From Chersky-840 sp050011815 (lineage in GTDB: Bacteria; Actinomycetota; Acidimicrobiia; Acidimicrobiales; UBA8190), in assembly GCA_050011815.1 (NCBI GenBank), contig JBEKIJ010000022.1, positions 1 to 64,000 of the forward strand: DNA of 64,000 bases, in the 5' to 3' direction. Every line of letters starts with the position of its first letter. The first letter of the stretch is position 1. The notes under the pieces were generated by a model, which was given only the letters and a program-made list of their open reading frames with translations, was not told the DNA's origin and made no database searches. The position numbers were made by a program, and so were the translations under genes. This document shows, piece after piece, positions 33,161 to 42,187 of this stretch.

Positions 33161-33718
33161 CTACCCGAGGCGGTAGCGGAGGTGGACGACGCCGGCGGCG
33201 AAACGCCGTTCGTCGACCAGCTCGAGTTGCATACGGACATGGGCGGGAAGCGCCGGCTTTCCCCCTCCCAGCAGGACCGGCGTCAGGAACAGGTGGCACT
33301 CGTCGACGAGCCCGGCCCTCATGGCCTGGGCCGCCAGGTCGGCACCGCCCACCGTGAGGTCATGGTCCGACGACTGCTTCATCTGCCCGACGACGACGGG
33401 ATCAAAGGCACGCTCGATCCGTGTCCTGGCACTCGAGACCGTCTCGAGCGTCGTCGAGTACACGACCTTGTCGGCTGCCCGCCACAGGGCCGCGAAGTCC
33501 GCCATGACGGGGGGCTCCCCGGCGAGGTCGGGCAGGGCCTCCCAAAAGAGCATCACCTCGTACATCCGGCGTCCATAGAGGTAGGTGCCGATCGGCCGTT
33601 CGAGGTCGTTGACGAACCGGAACACCTCCTCGTCGGGTGCCAGCCGGTCGAAGTCTCCCTCCTCGTCCTCGATGTAGCCGTCGAGCGAGGTGATCGCCGA
33701 GTAGATCAGTTTCGCCAT
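33161..33718 (-). CDS. dihydrofolate-reductase family (RibD C-terminal) protein
   Basis: A 185-residue protein of the RibD C-terminal / DHFR-like fold. SAITSLDGYIEDEEGDFDRLAPDE at the N-terminus, GTYLYGRRMYEVM and LVDECHLFLTPVLLGGGKPALP are the family landmarks. Actinobacterial YyaP-like members probably are NADPH-dependent reductases with unknown substrates. Convergent with the beta-helix gene. Confidence 0.85.
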   Translation of the reverse strand: MAKLIYSAITSLDGYIEDEEGDFDRLAPDEEVFRFVNDLERPIGTYLYGRRMYEVMLFWEALPDLAGEPPVMADFAALWRAADKVVYSTTLETVSSARTRIERAFDPVVVGQMKQSSDHDLTVGGADLAAQAMRAGLVDECHLFLTPVLLGGGKPALPAHVRMQLELVDERRFAAGVVHLRYRLG

Positions 33719-33764
33719 CGTTGTGCCTCCCTCGGGCCCGGTCCACGGCCTCGCCGAGCTCAGG

Positions 33765-34598
33765 TCAACGCTTGACGGTCCAGATGAAGGCGACGCTGGC
33801 GGAGTCGACGGAGTCCGAGACGGTGACGGTCACGCGCTTCTTGCCCCGGACCGTGGGCCGGCCCGAGATCGAGCCCGAACCGGCGTCGATCGAAAGGCCG
33901 ACGGGAAGATCCGTGGCGTGGTACGCCAAGGTCTCGCCCGACGAGGCGTCGACGGCCCTGATGGGCAGGCTGACGGCGCCGTCCAGGGTCGAGGACTGCT
34001 TGCCCGGATTGGTGACGGCGATGGGTGTCCAGCAATTCGTGGGCGCCGAGAAGATCGGAGCCGTGGTCACGGGCAGGTCCGAGGGCGGATCGACCATGAC
34101 GGTCGGATTGTCGGGGTCGGTCACCGAGTCGGCGCGCGTCCACGTGCTCTCACAGGCACGCAGCGCTTTCTTCTCGGGGGCCCGACGCGAGTTGGCGTCG
34201 CCTCCTGCCCACATGTCGAACCGGTAGAGGTGCAGATTCTTCCAATCGGTGTCGCATTGCGAACACTCGTCCTCGTGGATGAAGTACCGCTTCATGTAGG
34301 GGACGTAGATGATCTCGCACCACGGCAGCTCGGCGACATCGGTGGCGAAGGTGACGGGATCGGCGTACGTCCCCGCCCCACCGGCGCTGGCATGGAGGCA
34401 GGGGTGGGCGATGACGGGACCGGGAGGAGAGTTGTCCGCCCATCCGTAGAGCGTCATGAAGGCCTGGACGTCGGTGGACCCGGGTCCCTGCGCTCTCGCC
34501 GCCGTCGGTGCGCCGAAGACTCCGAGTGCTACGGCCAGAGCTCCCAGGACGAGGAGGCTCTTACGCTGGCGCGTGCGCTGCCGGGACGACCGGGACAC
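33765..34598 (-). CDS. secreted protein with a putative Ig-like domain
   Basis: About 277 residues. A signal peptide is seen after the start (RKSLLVLGALAVALGVFGAP, cleavage near ARAQG). The centre has several Cys residues (CEIIYVPYMKR, ECSQCDTDW). Residues 185-277 look like a cadherin/He_PIG domain (YHATDLPVGLSIDAGSGSIS). I do not recognise the full protein. GTG at 34598 is used because TACGCT lies 6 bases upstream, as in other leaderless genes here. The middle part resembles no enzyme I know. Confidence 0.75.
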   Translation of the reverse strand: MSRSSRQRTRQRKSLLVLGALAVALGVFGAPTAARAQGPGSTDVQAFMTLYGWADNSPPGPVIAHPCLHASAGGAGTYADPVTFATDVAELPWCEIIYVPYMKRYFIHEDECSQCDTDWKNLHLYRFDMWAGGDANSRRAPEKKALRACESTWTRADSVTDPDNPTVMVDPPSDLPVTTAPIFSAPTNCWTPIAVTNPGKQSSTLDGAVSLPIRAVDASSGETLAYHATDLPVGLSIDAGSGSISGRPTVRGKKRVTVTVSDSVDSASVAFIWTVKR

Positions 34599-34671
34599 GA
34601 GGCGAGCGTACCGGACCCCGGGTGGCCCCGCCCGGGAAACTGTGCCCGGAAAACGGTGCCCGGGACCTGGG

Positions 34672-35370
34672 TCAGTACAGCGGTGACCAGTTGCTCGTGC
34701 GCAGCAGCCGGCTGTCCCAGCTGTCTCTATAGGCCAGGGCATCGTGCATGAACTGGCCGGGTTGGCGATGGGCGGGATCGGTATCGTGGGTGAGGAGGTG
34801 CATCAGCACCTGGTGGTTCACGATCTTCTGCATCAGGATCGCCTCCTTGCGCAGGCCCGTGCCGAAGGCGACCTGGAAGACGGCCTGGATGTCGAGAAGG
34901 TTGGCGGCCCGTTCCTTCATCGGCCCGTAGTACCCCGTCCCCCAGAACTCGACATAGTCATCGATGGGGGCATGGGGGTGGCCGGTGTCCTCCATGTAGA
35001 GCGACAGCTCGTGGGTGGCACCGTCGCAAGGCACCGTGGCGAGGTCGATGTCCCCCATGGGCGACCAGTGCACGGGGAAGAGCACCTTTCCTATGACGCT
35101 GTGGCGCAGCTCGTCGACCTTGCGGGCCCAGGGCTTGAGGTCGCCGCGCTGGACCCGCCGGGCCAGGTCCTCCCACGCCGTGCCGTCGCGCAGGGCCGTG
35201 ATGGTCACCACGTTGTATGCCGGCCCGCTCCCGTGCGCGTGGTGGCAGAACCACAGCAACCGGGCGTCGTCGCTCTTGGCCAGCGTCGGCATCCATTCGT
35301 CGCGGAACGCCGATTCGAACTCCTCCTCGGACGCCCCCTTGACCTGATGTGTCTCGTGCAGGAAGAGCAT
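34672..35370 (-). CDS. hypothetical protein, NIPSNAP/dimeric barrel-like
   Basis: A 232-residue protein. The N-terminal MLFLHETHQVKGASEEEFES followed by FRDEWMPTLA resembles a dimeric alpha/beta-barrel (NIPSNAP or EthD-like) fold, and ARLLWFCHHAHGSGPAYNVV is a second strand-helix pair. I know no function. It is rich in His and Trp. It lies between a secreted protein and the ATP-grasp gene on the same strand as both, with a 56-base gap to the latter. Confidence 0.65.
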   Translation of the reverse strand: MLFLHETHQVKGASEEEFESAFRDEWMPTLAKSDDARLLWFCHHAHGSGPAYNVVTITALRDGTAWEDLARRVQRGDLKPWARKVDELRHSVIGKVLFPVHWSPMGDIDLATVPCDGATHELSLYMEDTGHPHAPIDDYVEFWGTGYYGPMKERAANLLDIQAVFQVAFGTGLRKEAILMQKIVNHQVLMHLLTHDTDPAHRQPGQFMHDALAYRDSWDSRLLRTSNWSPLY

Positions 35371-35426
35371 GGGCGGTCACTGTACGGCTTGGGGCGCCAC
35401 CGCGCCCTGCCGGGAGTCCCCCAGTC

Positions 35427-36692
35427 TCAGGGTTCGCGCGCCGCCATCTCGTACCGGGCCACGACCGACGTCTGAATCTGCTGGTAGAGGTGGTAGAGGT
35501 GGTCGTGATCGTCGGCCACGCCGTACGTCGTGAACAGTCGGCTCAAGGTTCCCGTGCGCCAGTCGATGACGTCCCCGGCACGGCGGTCGGCGACGATCCG
35601 CGTCACGCCCGGCAATTGGGCCACGGCGTCGAGGCCGGTCAGCTCCACCAGGCACTGGGCCTCCATCGGAGACTGGTACATGGCACAGAAGGGCACCTGA
35701 TCCGTCGGGAAGGCCGCGATGTCCCCGTCGGACAGCCGGAGGGCGACTCTCATCGCTTCGGGGAGCAGCGCCGGTGCTCCCGCCATCTGGACCAGCGTCG
35801 GGATCTGGCCGCCGATGCGGCCGTTCACCTCCAACACCCGAGGACCGTCGGGCGTCATGATCACATCGGTGTCGGTGAACCCCTCCTCGACGTGCAGGGC
35901 GGCGATCGCCGCTTCGGTCGCCTCCAGCACCGCCTTGGTGTCGGCGTCATCCAGATCGCTCGGAATGAACGACCCCGTGCCGCGGAACGGTGGGGCGGGG
36001 ATGAAATGCCCGGCCACGACGTAATGGGAGACGCGCCCTCCCGAGACGAAGCTGTCCACCATGAGCAGCTCCGAGAACCGTTGTGCGTCTCGAGGGCGAG
36101 CTTCGGCGAGCACTTCCTCGACGAGCATGTCCTCGCCCCGGCCCTGCGCATCGTCGAGCAACCGCCCCAAGGCGTCGCTGTCGTCGACCTGGCACGTGTT
36201 CTGGCTCCCGCTCCCGTCCTGAGGCTTGAGGACGACCGGGAAGCGCAGCTGCGACACAAGGTCGGCCCGCACCGAGGCGTCGGTGTCGTGCGGCACCGGC
36301 CAGAACCCCGGGCCCGGTAGGCCCGCCTCGGCCAGGGCGAGGCGCTGGCGGTACTTGTTCGTCAGGAGGTCGGCTGTGAAAGGACTGTGGAACCGGAGAT
36401 CGCAAGCTTGCGCGATCGCCGCGGCCAGCGGCAGCTGTTCCAGGAACGTGATGACTCCGTCGGGATGCTCCGCGGCGACGCGGGCTGCGACGTCACCGTC
36501 GCTGAGGCCGGCGGTGTTGATCGTCGTCCCCAGGCGCCGGATCAACGCCACCAGGGCTTTGAGCTGCGGGTCGGTGCGGTCCAACACCCAGATCAGGTCG
36601 CACAGGTCGCGTGCGGATTCGGCGATCTCGAAGGGCGAGATCGAGTGGGGGTGATACACCACGACCAGCTTGGGCCGCTCCGCCGTAGCCAC
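35427..36692 (-). CDS. ATP-grasp ligase (paralogue A of a cassette)
   Basis: A 421-residue ATP-grasp enzyme. Lys and Asp-rich motifs include FPVVLKPQDGSGSQNT (ATP binding), MLVEEVLAEA, the metal-binding DTDVIMTPDGPRVLEVNGRIGGQIP, and a C-terminal domain. Its N-terminal domain (VVVYHPHSISPFEIAESARDLC) is homologous to that of the ATP-grasp at 37064, so the two are paralogues. These proteins couple ATP to make an acyl-phosphate and form an amide or ester. The start is GTG at 36692, divergent from the carrier protein 123 bases away. Substrates unknown. Confidence 0.85.
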   Translation of the reverse strand: MATAERPKLVVVYHPHSISPFEIAESARDLCDLIWVLDRTDPQLKALVALIRRLGTTINTAGLSDGDVAARVAAEHPDGVITFLEQLPLAAAIAQACDLRFHSPFTADLLTNKYRQRLALAEAGLPGPGFWPVPHDTDASVRADLVSQLRFPVVLKPQDGSGSQNTCQVDDSDALGRLLDDAQGRGEDMLVEEVLAEARPRDAQRFSELLMVDSFVSGGRVSHYVVAGHFIPAPPFRGTGSFIPSDLDDADTKAVLEATEAAIAALHVEEGFTDTDVIMTPDGPRVLEVNGRIGGQIPTLVQMAGAPALLPEAMRVALRLSDGDIAAFPTDQVPFCAMYQSPMEAQCLVELTGLDAVAQLPGVTRIVADRRAGDVIDWRTGTLSRLFTTYGVADDHDHLYHLYQQIQTSVVARYEMAAREP

Positions 36693-36815
36693 AGTGTGCG
36701 GGACGTTACCAGCCTCGATTCCCGAGGGCGCGGGGGCTGCGGGGGCGTCGGCGCACGAGGTCGGGGTCGATTTGCAGAAGGTGTCAGGTTCCACGACCCC
36801 AGGTATTGTCCGGGC

Positions 36816-37067
36816 ATGGACGAGTCGATCCGTGCGATCCTGGCCCAGCACGGGCGTCTGTCGGTTGACATGGCCGAGGTCGGCGACGATGACGACCTCT
36901 ACCGGATGGGTCTGACGTCGCACTGCACGATCAACGTGATGCTGGCCCTCGAGGACGCCTTCGAGATCGAGATGCCCGACACGATGCTGCGCAAGGGCAC
37001 GTTCCAAACCATCGCATCCATCCGGGCCGCGCTCATCGAGGTGACCAACAGCACACAAAGCGCGTGA
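36816..37067 (+). CDS. acyl carrier protein-like phosphopantetheine protein
   Basis: An 83-residue carrier protein. The phosphopantetheine Ser is Ser35 in RMGLTSHCTINVML, and helix 2 continues LALEDAFEIEMPDTML. The GLTSH form with ...NVMLALE is that of small aminoacyl or acyl carriers, unlike the DSL motif of fatty-acid ACP. The ATG is 6 bases after TATTGT. Its end overlaps the downstream ATP-grasp gene by four bases (GTGA), so the two are co-translated, and the cargo is probably an acyl or amino-acyl group used by the ligases. Confidence 0.9.
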   Translation: MDESIRAILAQHGRLSVDMAEVGDDDDLYRMGLTSHCTINVMLALEDAFEIEMPDTMLRKGTFQTIASIRAALIEVTNSTQSA

Positions 37068-38323
37068 CGACCGGCCGGCGGCCCCTGCTGGCCCTGGTCC
37101 AGAACGACAAATCGGTCTCGACGATGCAGCTGGCGGAGTCAGCCGCCGAGGTGTGCGACCTCGCTTGGGTCTTCGACTCGAGCGAGATGCGGGGATCGAC
37201 GCCCCGCCTGTTGCGCAAGCTGGGCACGGTGCTCGACATCGCCGGCATGACCACCGACGAGGCGGTGCGCGCGCTGGAGCCACTGCGACCCGACGGCATC
37301 ATCGCCTATGCCGATCCGCTGATCCTCACGACATCGGCTCTGGCCACCGGGCTCGGGCTCGATTACCACGACACCGTGACGGCTGAGCGCTTGACGGACA
37401 AGTTCGCCCAGCGTCGAGCCCTTCGCGACGCAGGCCTGCCGGTGCCGTTCTTTGTCGTCGTCCCCGCCCATCCGACCCCCGCCGACGTCGACACCGTGGT
37501 GGCCGGGGTCGATTTCCCGGTCGTGCTCAAGCCCCGCTCCGGGGCGGGCAGCCGGGATACCCTCCTCGCCGGCGACGCCTCGGAGCTCCGGACGTTGCTC
37601 GCCGAGCTGGCTGCACCCGACGGTGGCACCGGGTCACCCATGATCGTCGAGGAGTACCTCGTCGGCGCCTCCCCGGGGCCGAGCTCGTTGTTCGCCGACT
37701 ACCTGTCGGTCGAGAGCTTCGTCTGCGCCGGGAAGGTCAACCACGTGGCGGTGACGGGTCGGTTCCCGTTGGCCGAGCCGTTTCGCGAAACAGGGTTCGT
37801 CCTCCCGAGCGACCTCGGCCCGAACGACACACGCGACGTGCTCGATGTCGCCTCGGGGGCAATCTCGGCTCTGGGCGTCCACATCGGCTTTCTCCACACC
37901 GAGATCAAGCTGACCCCCGCAGGTCCGCGCGTCATCGAGGTGAACGGCCGGATGGGCGGCCACGTCCCCGAGATGCTGGCCCGGGCGGCAGGGGTCGACG
38001 TGTTCGCCTGGTCCATGCGGATCGCCTTGGGCGAGTCCGTTGTCCTCGACGGCCTCCTTCCCACCCATCGCGTGGGCTACTTCTTGAGCGAGCAGGCACC
38101 GCAATGGGCGAGCCGCGTGGTGAGCGTCACCGGGCTCGACAGGCTCGTCGAGCACCCCGACGTCGACGCCATCTTCCTGAACCGACGTCCCGGGGACGAT
38201 GTCGACTGGCGCAAGGGCAGTCAGGAGTACGTGTTCTCGACGGTCGGCGCCGCCGCGGATCACCATGGCGTGTTGGCGGTGCAGCGGTTCATCGACGAGA
38301 ACATCACGATGACGTTCGCCTGA
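37064..38323 (+). CDS. ATP-grasp ligase (paralogue B of a cassette)
   Basis: A 419-residue ATP-grasp enzyme paralogous to the one on the other strand. The ATP-site motif is FPVVLKPRSGAGSRDT, then MIVEEYLVGA, IGFLHTEIKLTPAGPRVIEVNGRMGGHVP, matching the Mg-binding Glu/Asn pair. GTG at 37064 overlaps the carrier gene. The shared architecture with paralogue A, including the N-terminal RLLRKLGTVLDIAG-type region, implies a related acceptor or donor. The pathway, perhaps a ribosome-independent amide or a secondary metabolite, is not assignable. Confidence 0.85.
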   Translation: MTTGRRPLLALVQNDKSVSTMQLAESAAEVCDLAWVFDSSEMRGSTPRLLRKLGTVLDIAGMTTDEAVRALEPLRPDGIIAYADPLILTTSALATGLGLDYHDTVTAERLTDKFAQRRALRDAGLPVPFFVVVPAHPTPADVDTVVAGVDFPVVLKPRSGAGSRDTLLAGDASELRTLLAELAAPDGGTGSPMIVEEYLVGASPGPSSLFADYLSVESFVCAGKVNHVAVTGRFPLAEPFRETGFVLPSDLGPNDTRDVLDVASGAISALGVHIGFLHTEIKLTPAGPRVIEVNGRMGGHVPEMLARAAGVDVFAWSMRIALGESVVLDGLLPTHRVGYFLSEQAPQWASRVVSVTGLDRLVEHPDVDAIFLNRRPGDDVDWRKGSQEYVFSTVGAAADHHGVLAVQRFIDENITMTFA

Positions 38324-38391
38324 CGCCCTCATTGACCCCTCTCCCCCCCAATGCCAGGATCTGCCCTGTGAGCCCGCGGATCGGAGGCACG

Positions 38392-39231
38392 ATGGGACGA
38401 CTCGAGGGACGACGGGCGGTGATCACCGGCGCCGCCAGCGGTATCGGCGCCGCCACGGCACGACTCTTTGTCAGCGAGGGAGCCGACGTCGTCCTCGCCG
38501 ACGTCGACGACGACCGTGGCAAGCGGGTCGCCGACGAGCTGGGCGAGAGTGCCCGGTTCCTCCACACCGACGTGACCCAGGAGCACGACGTCGAAGGCGC
38601 CGTGGCACTGGCCGTCGAGACCTTCGGGGGCCTCGACTGCATGTTCAACAACGCCGGCAACCCCGGCTCGATCGGTCGCATCGAGGACATCGACATGGAG
38701 GTGTTCGACCGCACCGTGGCCATCCATGTGCGCGGCGTCTTCCTCGGCATCAGAGCGGCGGCTCGCGTCATGCGGCCCCAGGGTCACGGCAGCATCATCA
38801 ATACCTCGAGCGTGGCGGGCCTCGCCGCCAACTACGCCGGTCACGACTACAGCGCGTGCAAGGCGGCCATCGCCCACCTGACGAGGACGACGGCCAACGA
38901 GCTCGGGGAGCACGGCATCCGCGTCAACGCCATCTGTCCCGGCGGCATCGCCACCTCCATCTTCGCCAGGGCGGCGGGCCTCGAGGGCGACGACGCCCAG
39001 GCCACCGTCGAGTTCATGTCCACGGCCCTCGGCGACATGGCACCGATCCGGCGCGCCGGCCAACCCGTCGACATCGCCGAAGCCGCCCTGTGGCTCGCCA
39101 GCGATGCCTCGACCTTCGTGAACGGCCAGGCCATCGCCGTCGACGGAGGGCTCACCACCGGGCCTCTCTACCGCGAGCAGCACGCCAGGATCGAGACCCT
39201 CTTTCAGATCCTCCAGGCCCCGCGGTCCTGA
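38392..39231 (+). CDS. short-chain dehydrogenase/reductase
   Basis: A 279-residue classical SDR: cofactor motif TGAASGIG (residues 12-19), NNAGN, and catalytic Ser, Tyr and Lys in SSVAGLAANYAGHDYSACK. ATG at 38392 has GGAGG in front. NAD preference is suggested by Asp in LADVDDD. Alcohol substrate unknown; sterol or hydroxyacyl-CoA dehydrogenation is plausible in this region. Same strand as the ATP-grasp gene with a 68-base gap, so a link is uncertain. Confidence 0.88.
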   Translation: MGRLEGRRAVITGAASGIGAATARLFVSEGADVVLADVDDDRGKRVADELGESARFLHTDVTQEHDVEGAVALAVETFGGLDCMFNNAGNPGSIGRIEDIDMEVFDRTVAIHVRGVFLGIRAAARVMRPQGHGSIINTSSVAGLAANYAGHDYSACKAAIAHLTRTTANELGEHGIRVNAICPGGIATSIFARAAGLEGDDAQATVEFMSTALGDMAPIRRAGQPVDIAEAALWLASDASTFVNGQAIAVDGGLTTGPLYREQHARIETLFQILQAPRS

Positions 39232-39294
39232 TCGGGTTCGTCGCCTCCGAGCGTCACCGCCGTTCCCGACAGGCCACAACCGCCCTGAGGGTGC

Positions 39295-40071
39295 TCAGGG
39301 GCCGAGACGCGCCGGCCGGAGCGCGTACACGAGCGTGATCTGCGCGGAGACCTCTTGGGATCCCGCCTGGAGGGGAACCGGGCTCGGGGCACTGGGAGCG
39401 GACTGGGCCGTCCCCAGTGCCGACGGCACCTCGATGCCGAGGTCCGGTGACTGGTCGGTGAGCGAGCACACCGGCCCCAGACCCTCGCCCGCGGCTTGGG
39501 CCATCGACCGGGCGTGGCTCACGGCCTGGTGCACGGCCTCGGTGCGCGCCGTGTCCTCGATCGTGCTCGGGTCCTCGATCGAGAAGGTCAACGAGTCGAT
39601 CCGCGCCGCGTTCCCCGCCGCCGCGGTCACCTCGTCGAGCACCGATCCCGCCGTCGAGAAGTCGCGCAATTTGGCCGTGATCGTGTTCGTCATCTCGTAC
39701 CCGGTGATGGTGCCGCTCGGGTTGTACTGGGGCTCGATCGAGACGTTCGACGTCTGGATGTCCTTGTCGGCGACCCCCCCGTGTCGGAGCACCGCCGTGA
39801 CCGCGGATGCCTTGGCGTTGTCGTCCACCACCGCCCCATGGGCGCTCTGATCGGTGACGTCGATGTCCAAGGACACGGTCAGGAGGTCGGGTGTGGCCGA
39901 GGCGTTCCCGGTTCCCTGCACCGTGAGCTTGGGCGCGGAGCTCCCACACGACGGTGGTGGCGCCGCCGCCGACGTCGGGACCGAAGCGGCCAGCCCGAGG
40001 GCCACCCCCCCGACGACCAGGGCGCCGACAACCGCCGCCACCCCCGCGACCCGCGCCGTCCGTGGCTGCAT
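39295..40071 (-). CDS. SIMPL domain (DUF541) protein
   Basis: A 258-residue exported or membrane-anchored protein: hydrophobic N-terminus (10-32) then a SIMPL domain with LTVQGTGNASATPDLLTVSLDIDV at the start and the KASAVTAVLRHGGVADKDIQT helix pair. DUF541 proteins occur widely, oligomerise into cages or sit in the envelope, and lack a firm function. It ends just after the SDR gene on the opposite strand. Confidence 0.85.
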   Translation of the reverse strand: MQPRTARVAGVAAVVGALVVGGVALGLAASVPTSAAAPPPSCGSSAPKLTVQGTGNASATPDLLTVSLDIDVTDQSAHGAVVDDNAKASAVTAVLRHGGVADKDIQTSNVSIEPQYNPSGTITGYEMTNTITAKLRDFSTAGSVLDEVTAAAGNAARIDSLTFSIEDPSTIEDTARTEAVHQAVSHARSMAQAAGEGLGPVCSLTDQSPDLGIEVPSALGTAQSAPSAPSPVPLQAGSQEVSAQITLVYALRPARLGP

Positions 40072-40171
40072 CGTCGACGTACCTCCCCGGGCGAGCGCCG
40101 CGCATCGGGTGCGATGCTCCTGACGGCGCCACCACCGGTTCTGACGCCCGCCGAGGTCGGAACGTTCCCCG

Positions 40172-41161
40172 TCAGCGCGACAGGAGGGGACCCACCTGCT
40201 CGCCGAAGGCGGCGATCTGGTCGCACAGCTCCTGCAACGAGCGGTTGGTGAACCGCATCTGGAGATGGGACACGCCCATGTCGATCAGCTCGGACAGGTT
40301 CTCGGCGATCTTCTCCGGGCTACCCGAGACCGTCCCCCGGGGCAGCTCGTGATCGGGCTCGCCCACGTGGAACACCCCCGCCAAGGCGCCGATCTCGATG
40401 GGAGCCCCGCCCCGGAGCTCCTGGCGCAGTTCCAGGAGCTGGCCCACCTGGTCTCGCATGTCGCTGCGGCGCACGGTCTGGGGGAGCCACCCGTCGCCGC
40501 GCGCCGCCGCCCGCCGCAAGGCGGCCCGAGACGACCCCCCGACCCAGATGGGCGGCCTCGGCCGCTGCACGGGCCGGGGGCCCACCCCGAGGTCGCTCGC
40601 CGGCCAGCGCGGGCCGGCCAGGGTCGGGTACTCCTCCCACAGCGCCGCGGTCATGGCGTCGATGGCTTCGTCGAGCCCCGCGCCCCGTTCGTCGAAGGGG
40701 GGCCCGAAGAGGTCGAATTCCTCGTTGACGTGGCCCGCCCCCACGCCGATGATCACCCGGCCACCGGACAGGGTGTCGAGGGTGGAGAACTCCTTGGCGG
40801 CCCGAAGAGGGTGGCGCTGGGCGGCGATGTAGACGTGCGACATCAGTCGGATGCCCGTCGTGATCCCGGCCAGCCATCCGAGCGTGGCGATCGTGTCGTA
40901 CCAGGTCGTGCTCATCGCCCCCGCCAGTCGGCGCGGGATGGCGGTGTGGTCGCACACCGCCACGTAGAAGAACCCGCTGTCCTCGGCCTGGCGCGCCACG
41001 CGGGCGAGCTCGGCGGGGCCCGCTCCGAGCTCCCACTCCGCCACGTAGATGGTGGACTGGGACTGGATGGGCAGCTGGATGCCGAAGGCGACCTTTCCCT
41101 CGGGGATGATCTGCACCGTCCCCTCGGCACCGGCGCGCGTTGCTGCTTGGTCTTCGGTCAC
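40172..41161 (-). CDS. LLM-class F420-dependent oxidoreductase
   Basis: A 329-residue luciferase-like TIM barrel. DHTAIPRRL, IGVGAGHVNEEFDLFGPPF and PPIWVGG follow the pattern of F420-dependent LLM enzymes (Rv3520c-like). Actinobacteria use them to reduce or oxidise steroid or other ring compounds with F420. It is the last gene (24 bases after the ACAD stop) of the operon amidohydrolase-ACAD-ACAD-LLM, controlled by the palindrome at 44647. Confidence 0.87.
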   Translation of the reverse strand: MTEDQAATRAGAEGTVQIIPEGKVAFGIQLPIQSQSTIYVAEWELGAGPAELARVARQAEDSGFFYVAVCDHTAIPRRLAGAMSTTWYDTIATLGWLAGITTGIRLMSHVYIAAQRHPLRAAKEFSTLDTLSGGRVIIGVGAGHVNEEFDLFGPPFDERGAGLDEAIDAMTAALWEEYPTLAGPRWPASDLGVGPRPVQRPRPPIWVGGSSRAALRRAAARGDGWLPQTVRRSDMRDQVGQLLELRQELRGGAPIEIGALAGVFHVGEPDHELPRGTVSGSPEKIAENLSELIDMGVSHLQMRFTNRSLQELCDQIAAFGEQVGPLLSR

Positions 41162-41185
41162 GACCTGTCCCCCTGCTCGTGTCGG

Positions 41186-42181
41186 TCAGAAACGCTCGGC
41201 CACGAGCTCGGCCAGCGCCTGGGGCCCCTCGAGCGCACCGGCGAGCACCCGGGCCCGCATGAGGTAGAGATGGGCCGGTACCTCCCACGTGAAGCCCATG
41301 CCCCCGTGCACCTGGATGCACGACTTGGCATTGGCCAGGGCGGCCTCGACGGCGAGCAGTCCCGCACCCGCGGCGGCACGGACGGCGTCGCCCACGTCGG
41401 GCTGGTCGATGGTGACCGCGGCGGCGTGCACTGCGGCGCGCGCCACCTCCGAGCGCACCAGCATGTCGGCGCACAGGTGCTTCACGGCTTGGAACGACCC
41501 GATGGGCTTGCCGAACTGCTCGCGCTCTTTGGCGTAGGCCACGGCCAGGTCGACGGTGGCCGCCGCCAACCCCACCAGGAGGGCGCCGCCCAGCACGGCC
41601 GCGTCACGCCGCCACAGTGCCGACTCCTCGGGCCCGCCGATCCGTTCGCCCTCGGGCAGGTGCTCGACGCGCCACACCGGCGTGAGCGGGTCCAACGACC
41701 GCTCCACCGCCAGCGCCTCGAGCCCGGCGGGATCGACCGCGGCCAGGCCGTCGTCGCGCACCACCACCAGCACGCCCAGCGAGCCCAGGTGCTCGATCAC
41801 GACCGGTCCCGAGGACCCCGCCGTGCCGGACCCGGCCGCGCCGGTACCCAGCACCGCGCCCACCATGACCCTGCCGTCACCGGCCCCCTCCACGAGCCCC
41901 GCCGCCAGGTGGGTGGCGAGGATGGGTCCCGGCACGAGGGCTCGGCCCAGCTCCTCGAACACCACCGCCGCGGCCGAGGTGGGCAGGCCGAGCCCGCCGG
42001 CCTCCTCGGGCACCCGCAGGGAGAACACCCCGGCCTCGGCGAGCTCGGCCCAGGCCGGCCCGTCGATCACGACGGGGTCACCCTCGGCGGCGCGGATCTT
42101 CTCGAGCGGGAACCGACCCGCGCACAGCCGCCGCATCCCCTCGGCCAGCGCCACCTCGTCGTCGGAGAGCTCGAAGTCCAT
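41186..42181 (-). CDS. acyl-CoA dehydrogenase, small heteromer-type subunit
   Basis: A 331-residue acyl-CoA dehydrogenase that is shorter than the usual 380-400 residues. The C-terminal helices are clear (REQFGKPIGSFQAVKHLCADM, SCIQVHGGMGFTWE), and the middle beta domain is reduced. In sterol catabolism such short proteins (for example FadE28, FadE32) pair with a larger one in an alpha2-beta2 enzyme. It starts 6 bases after the larger ACAD gene, matching that arrangement. Catalytic base not resolved. Confidence 0.88.
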   Translation of the reverse strand: MDFELSDDEVALAEGMRRLCAGRFPLEKIRAAEGDPVVIDGPAWAELAEAGVFSLRVPEEAGGLGLPTSAAAVVFEELGRALVPGPILATHLAAGLVEGAGDGRVMVGAVLGTGAAGSGTAGSSGPVVIEHLGSLGVLVVVRDDGLAAVDPAGLEALAVERSLDPLTPVWRVEHLPEGERIGGPEESALWRRDAAVLGGALLVGLAAATVDLAVAYAKEREQFGKPIGSFQAVKHLCADMLVRSEVARAAVHAAAVTIDQPDVGDAVRAAAGAGLLAVEAALANAKSCIQVHGGMGFTWEVPAHLYLMRARVLAGALEGPQALAELVAERF

Positions 42182-42187
42182 GCCCCG

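Noticed and set aside
35427..37283. Extended 618-codon reading for the ATP-grasp gene
   Set aside because: The extra N-terminus is antisense to the carrier protein and part of the second ATP-grasp gene, with no homology.
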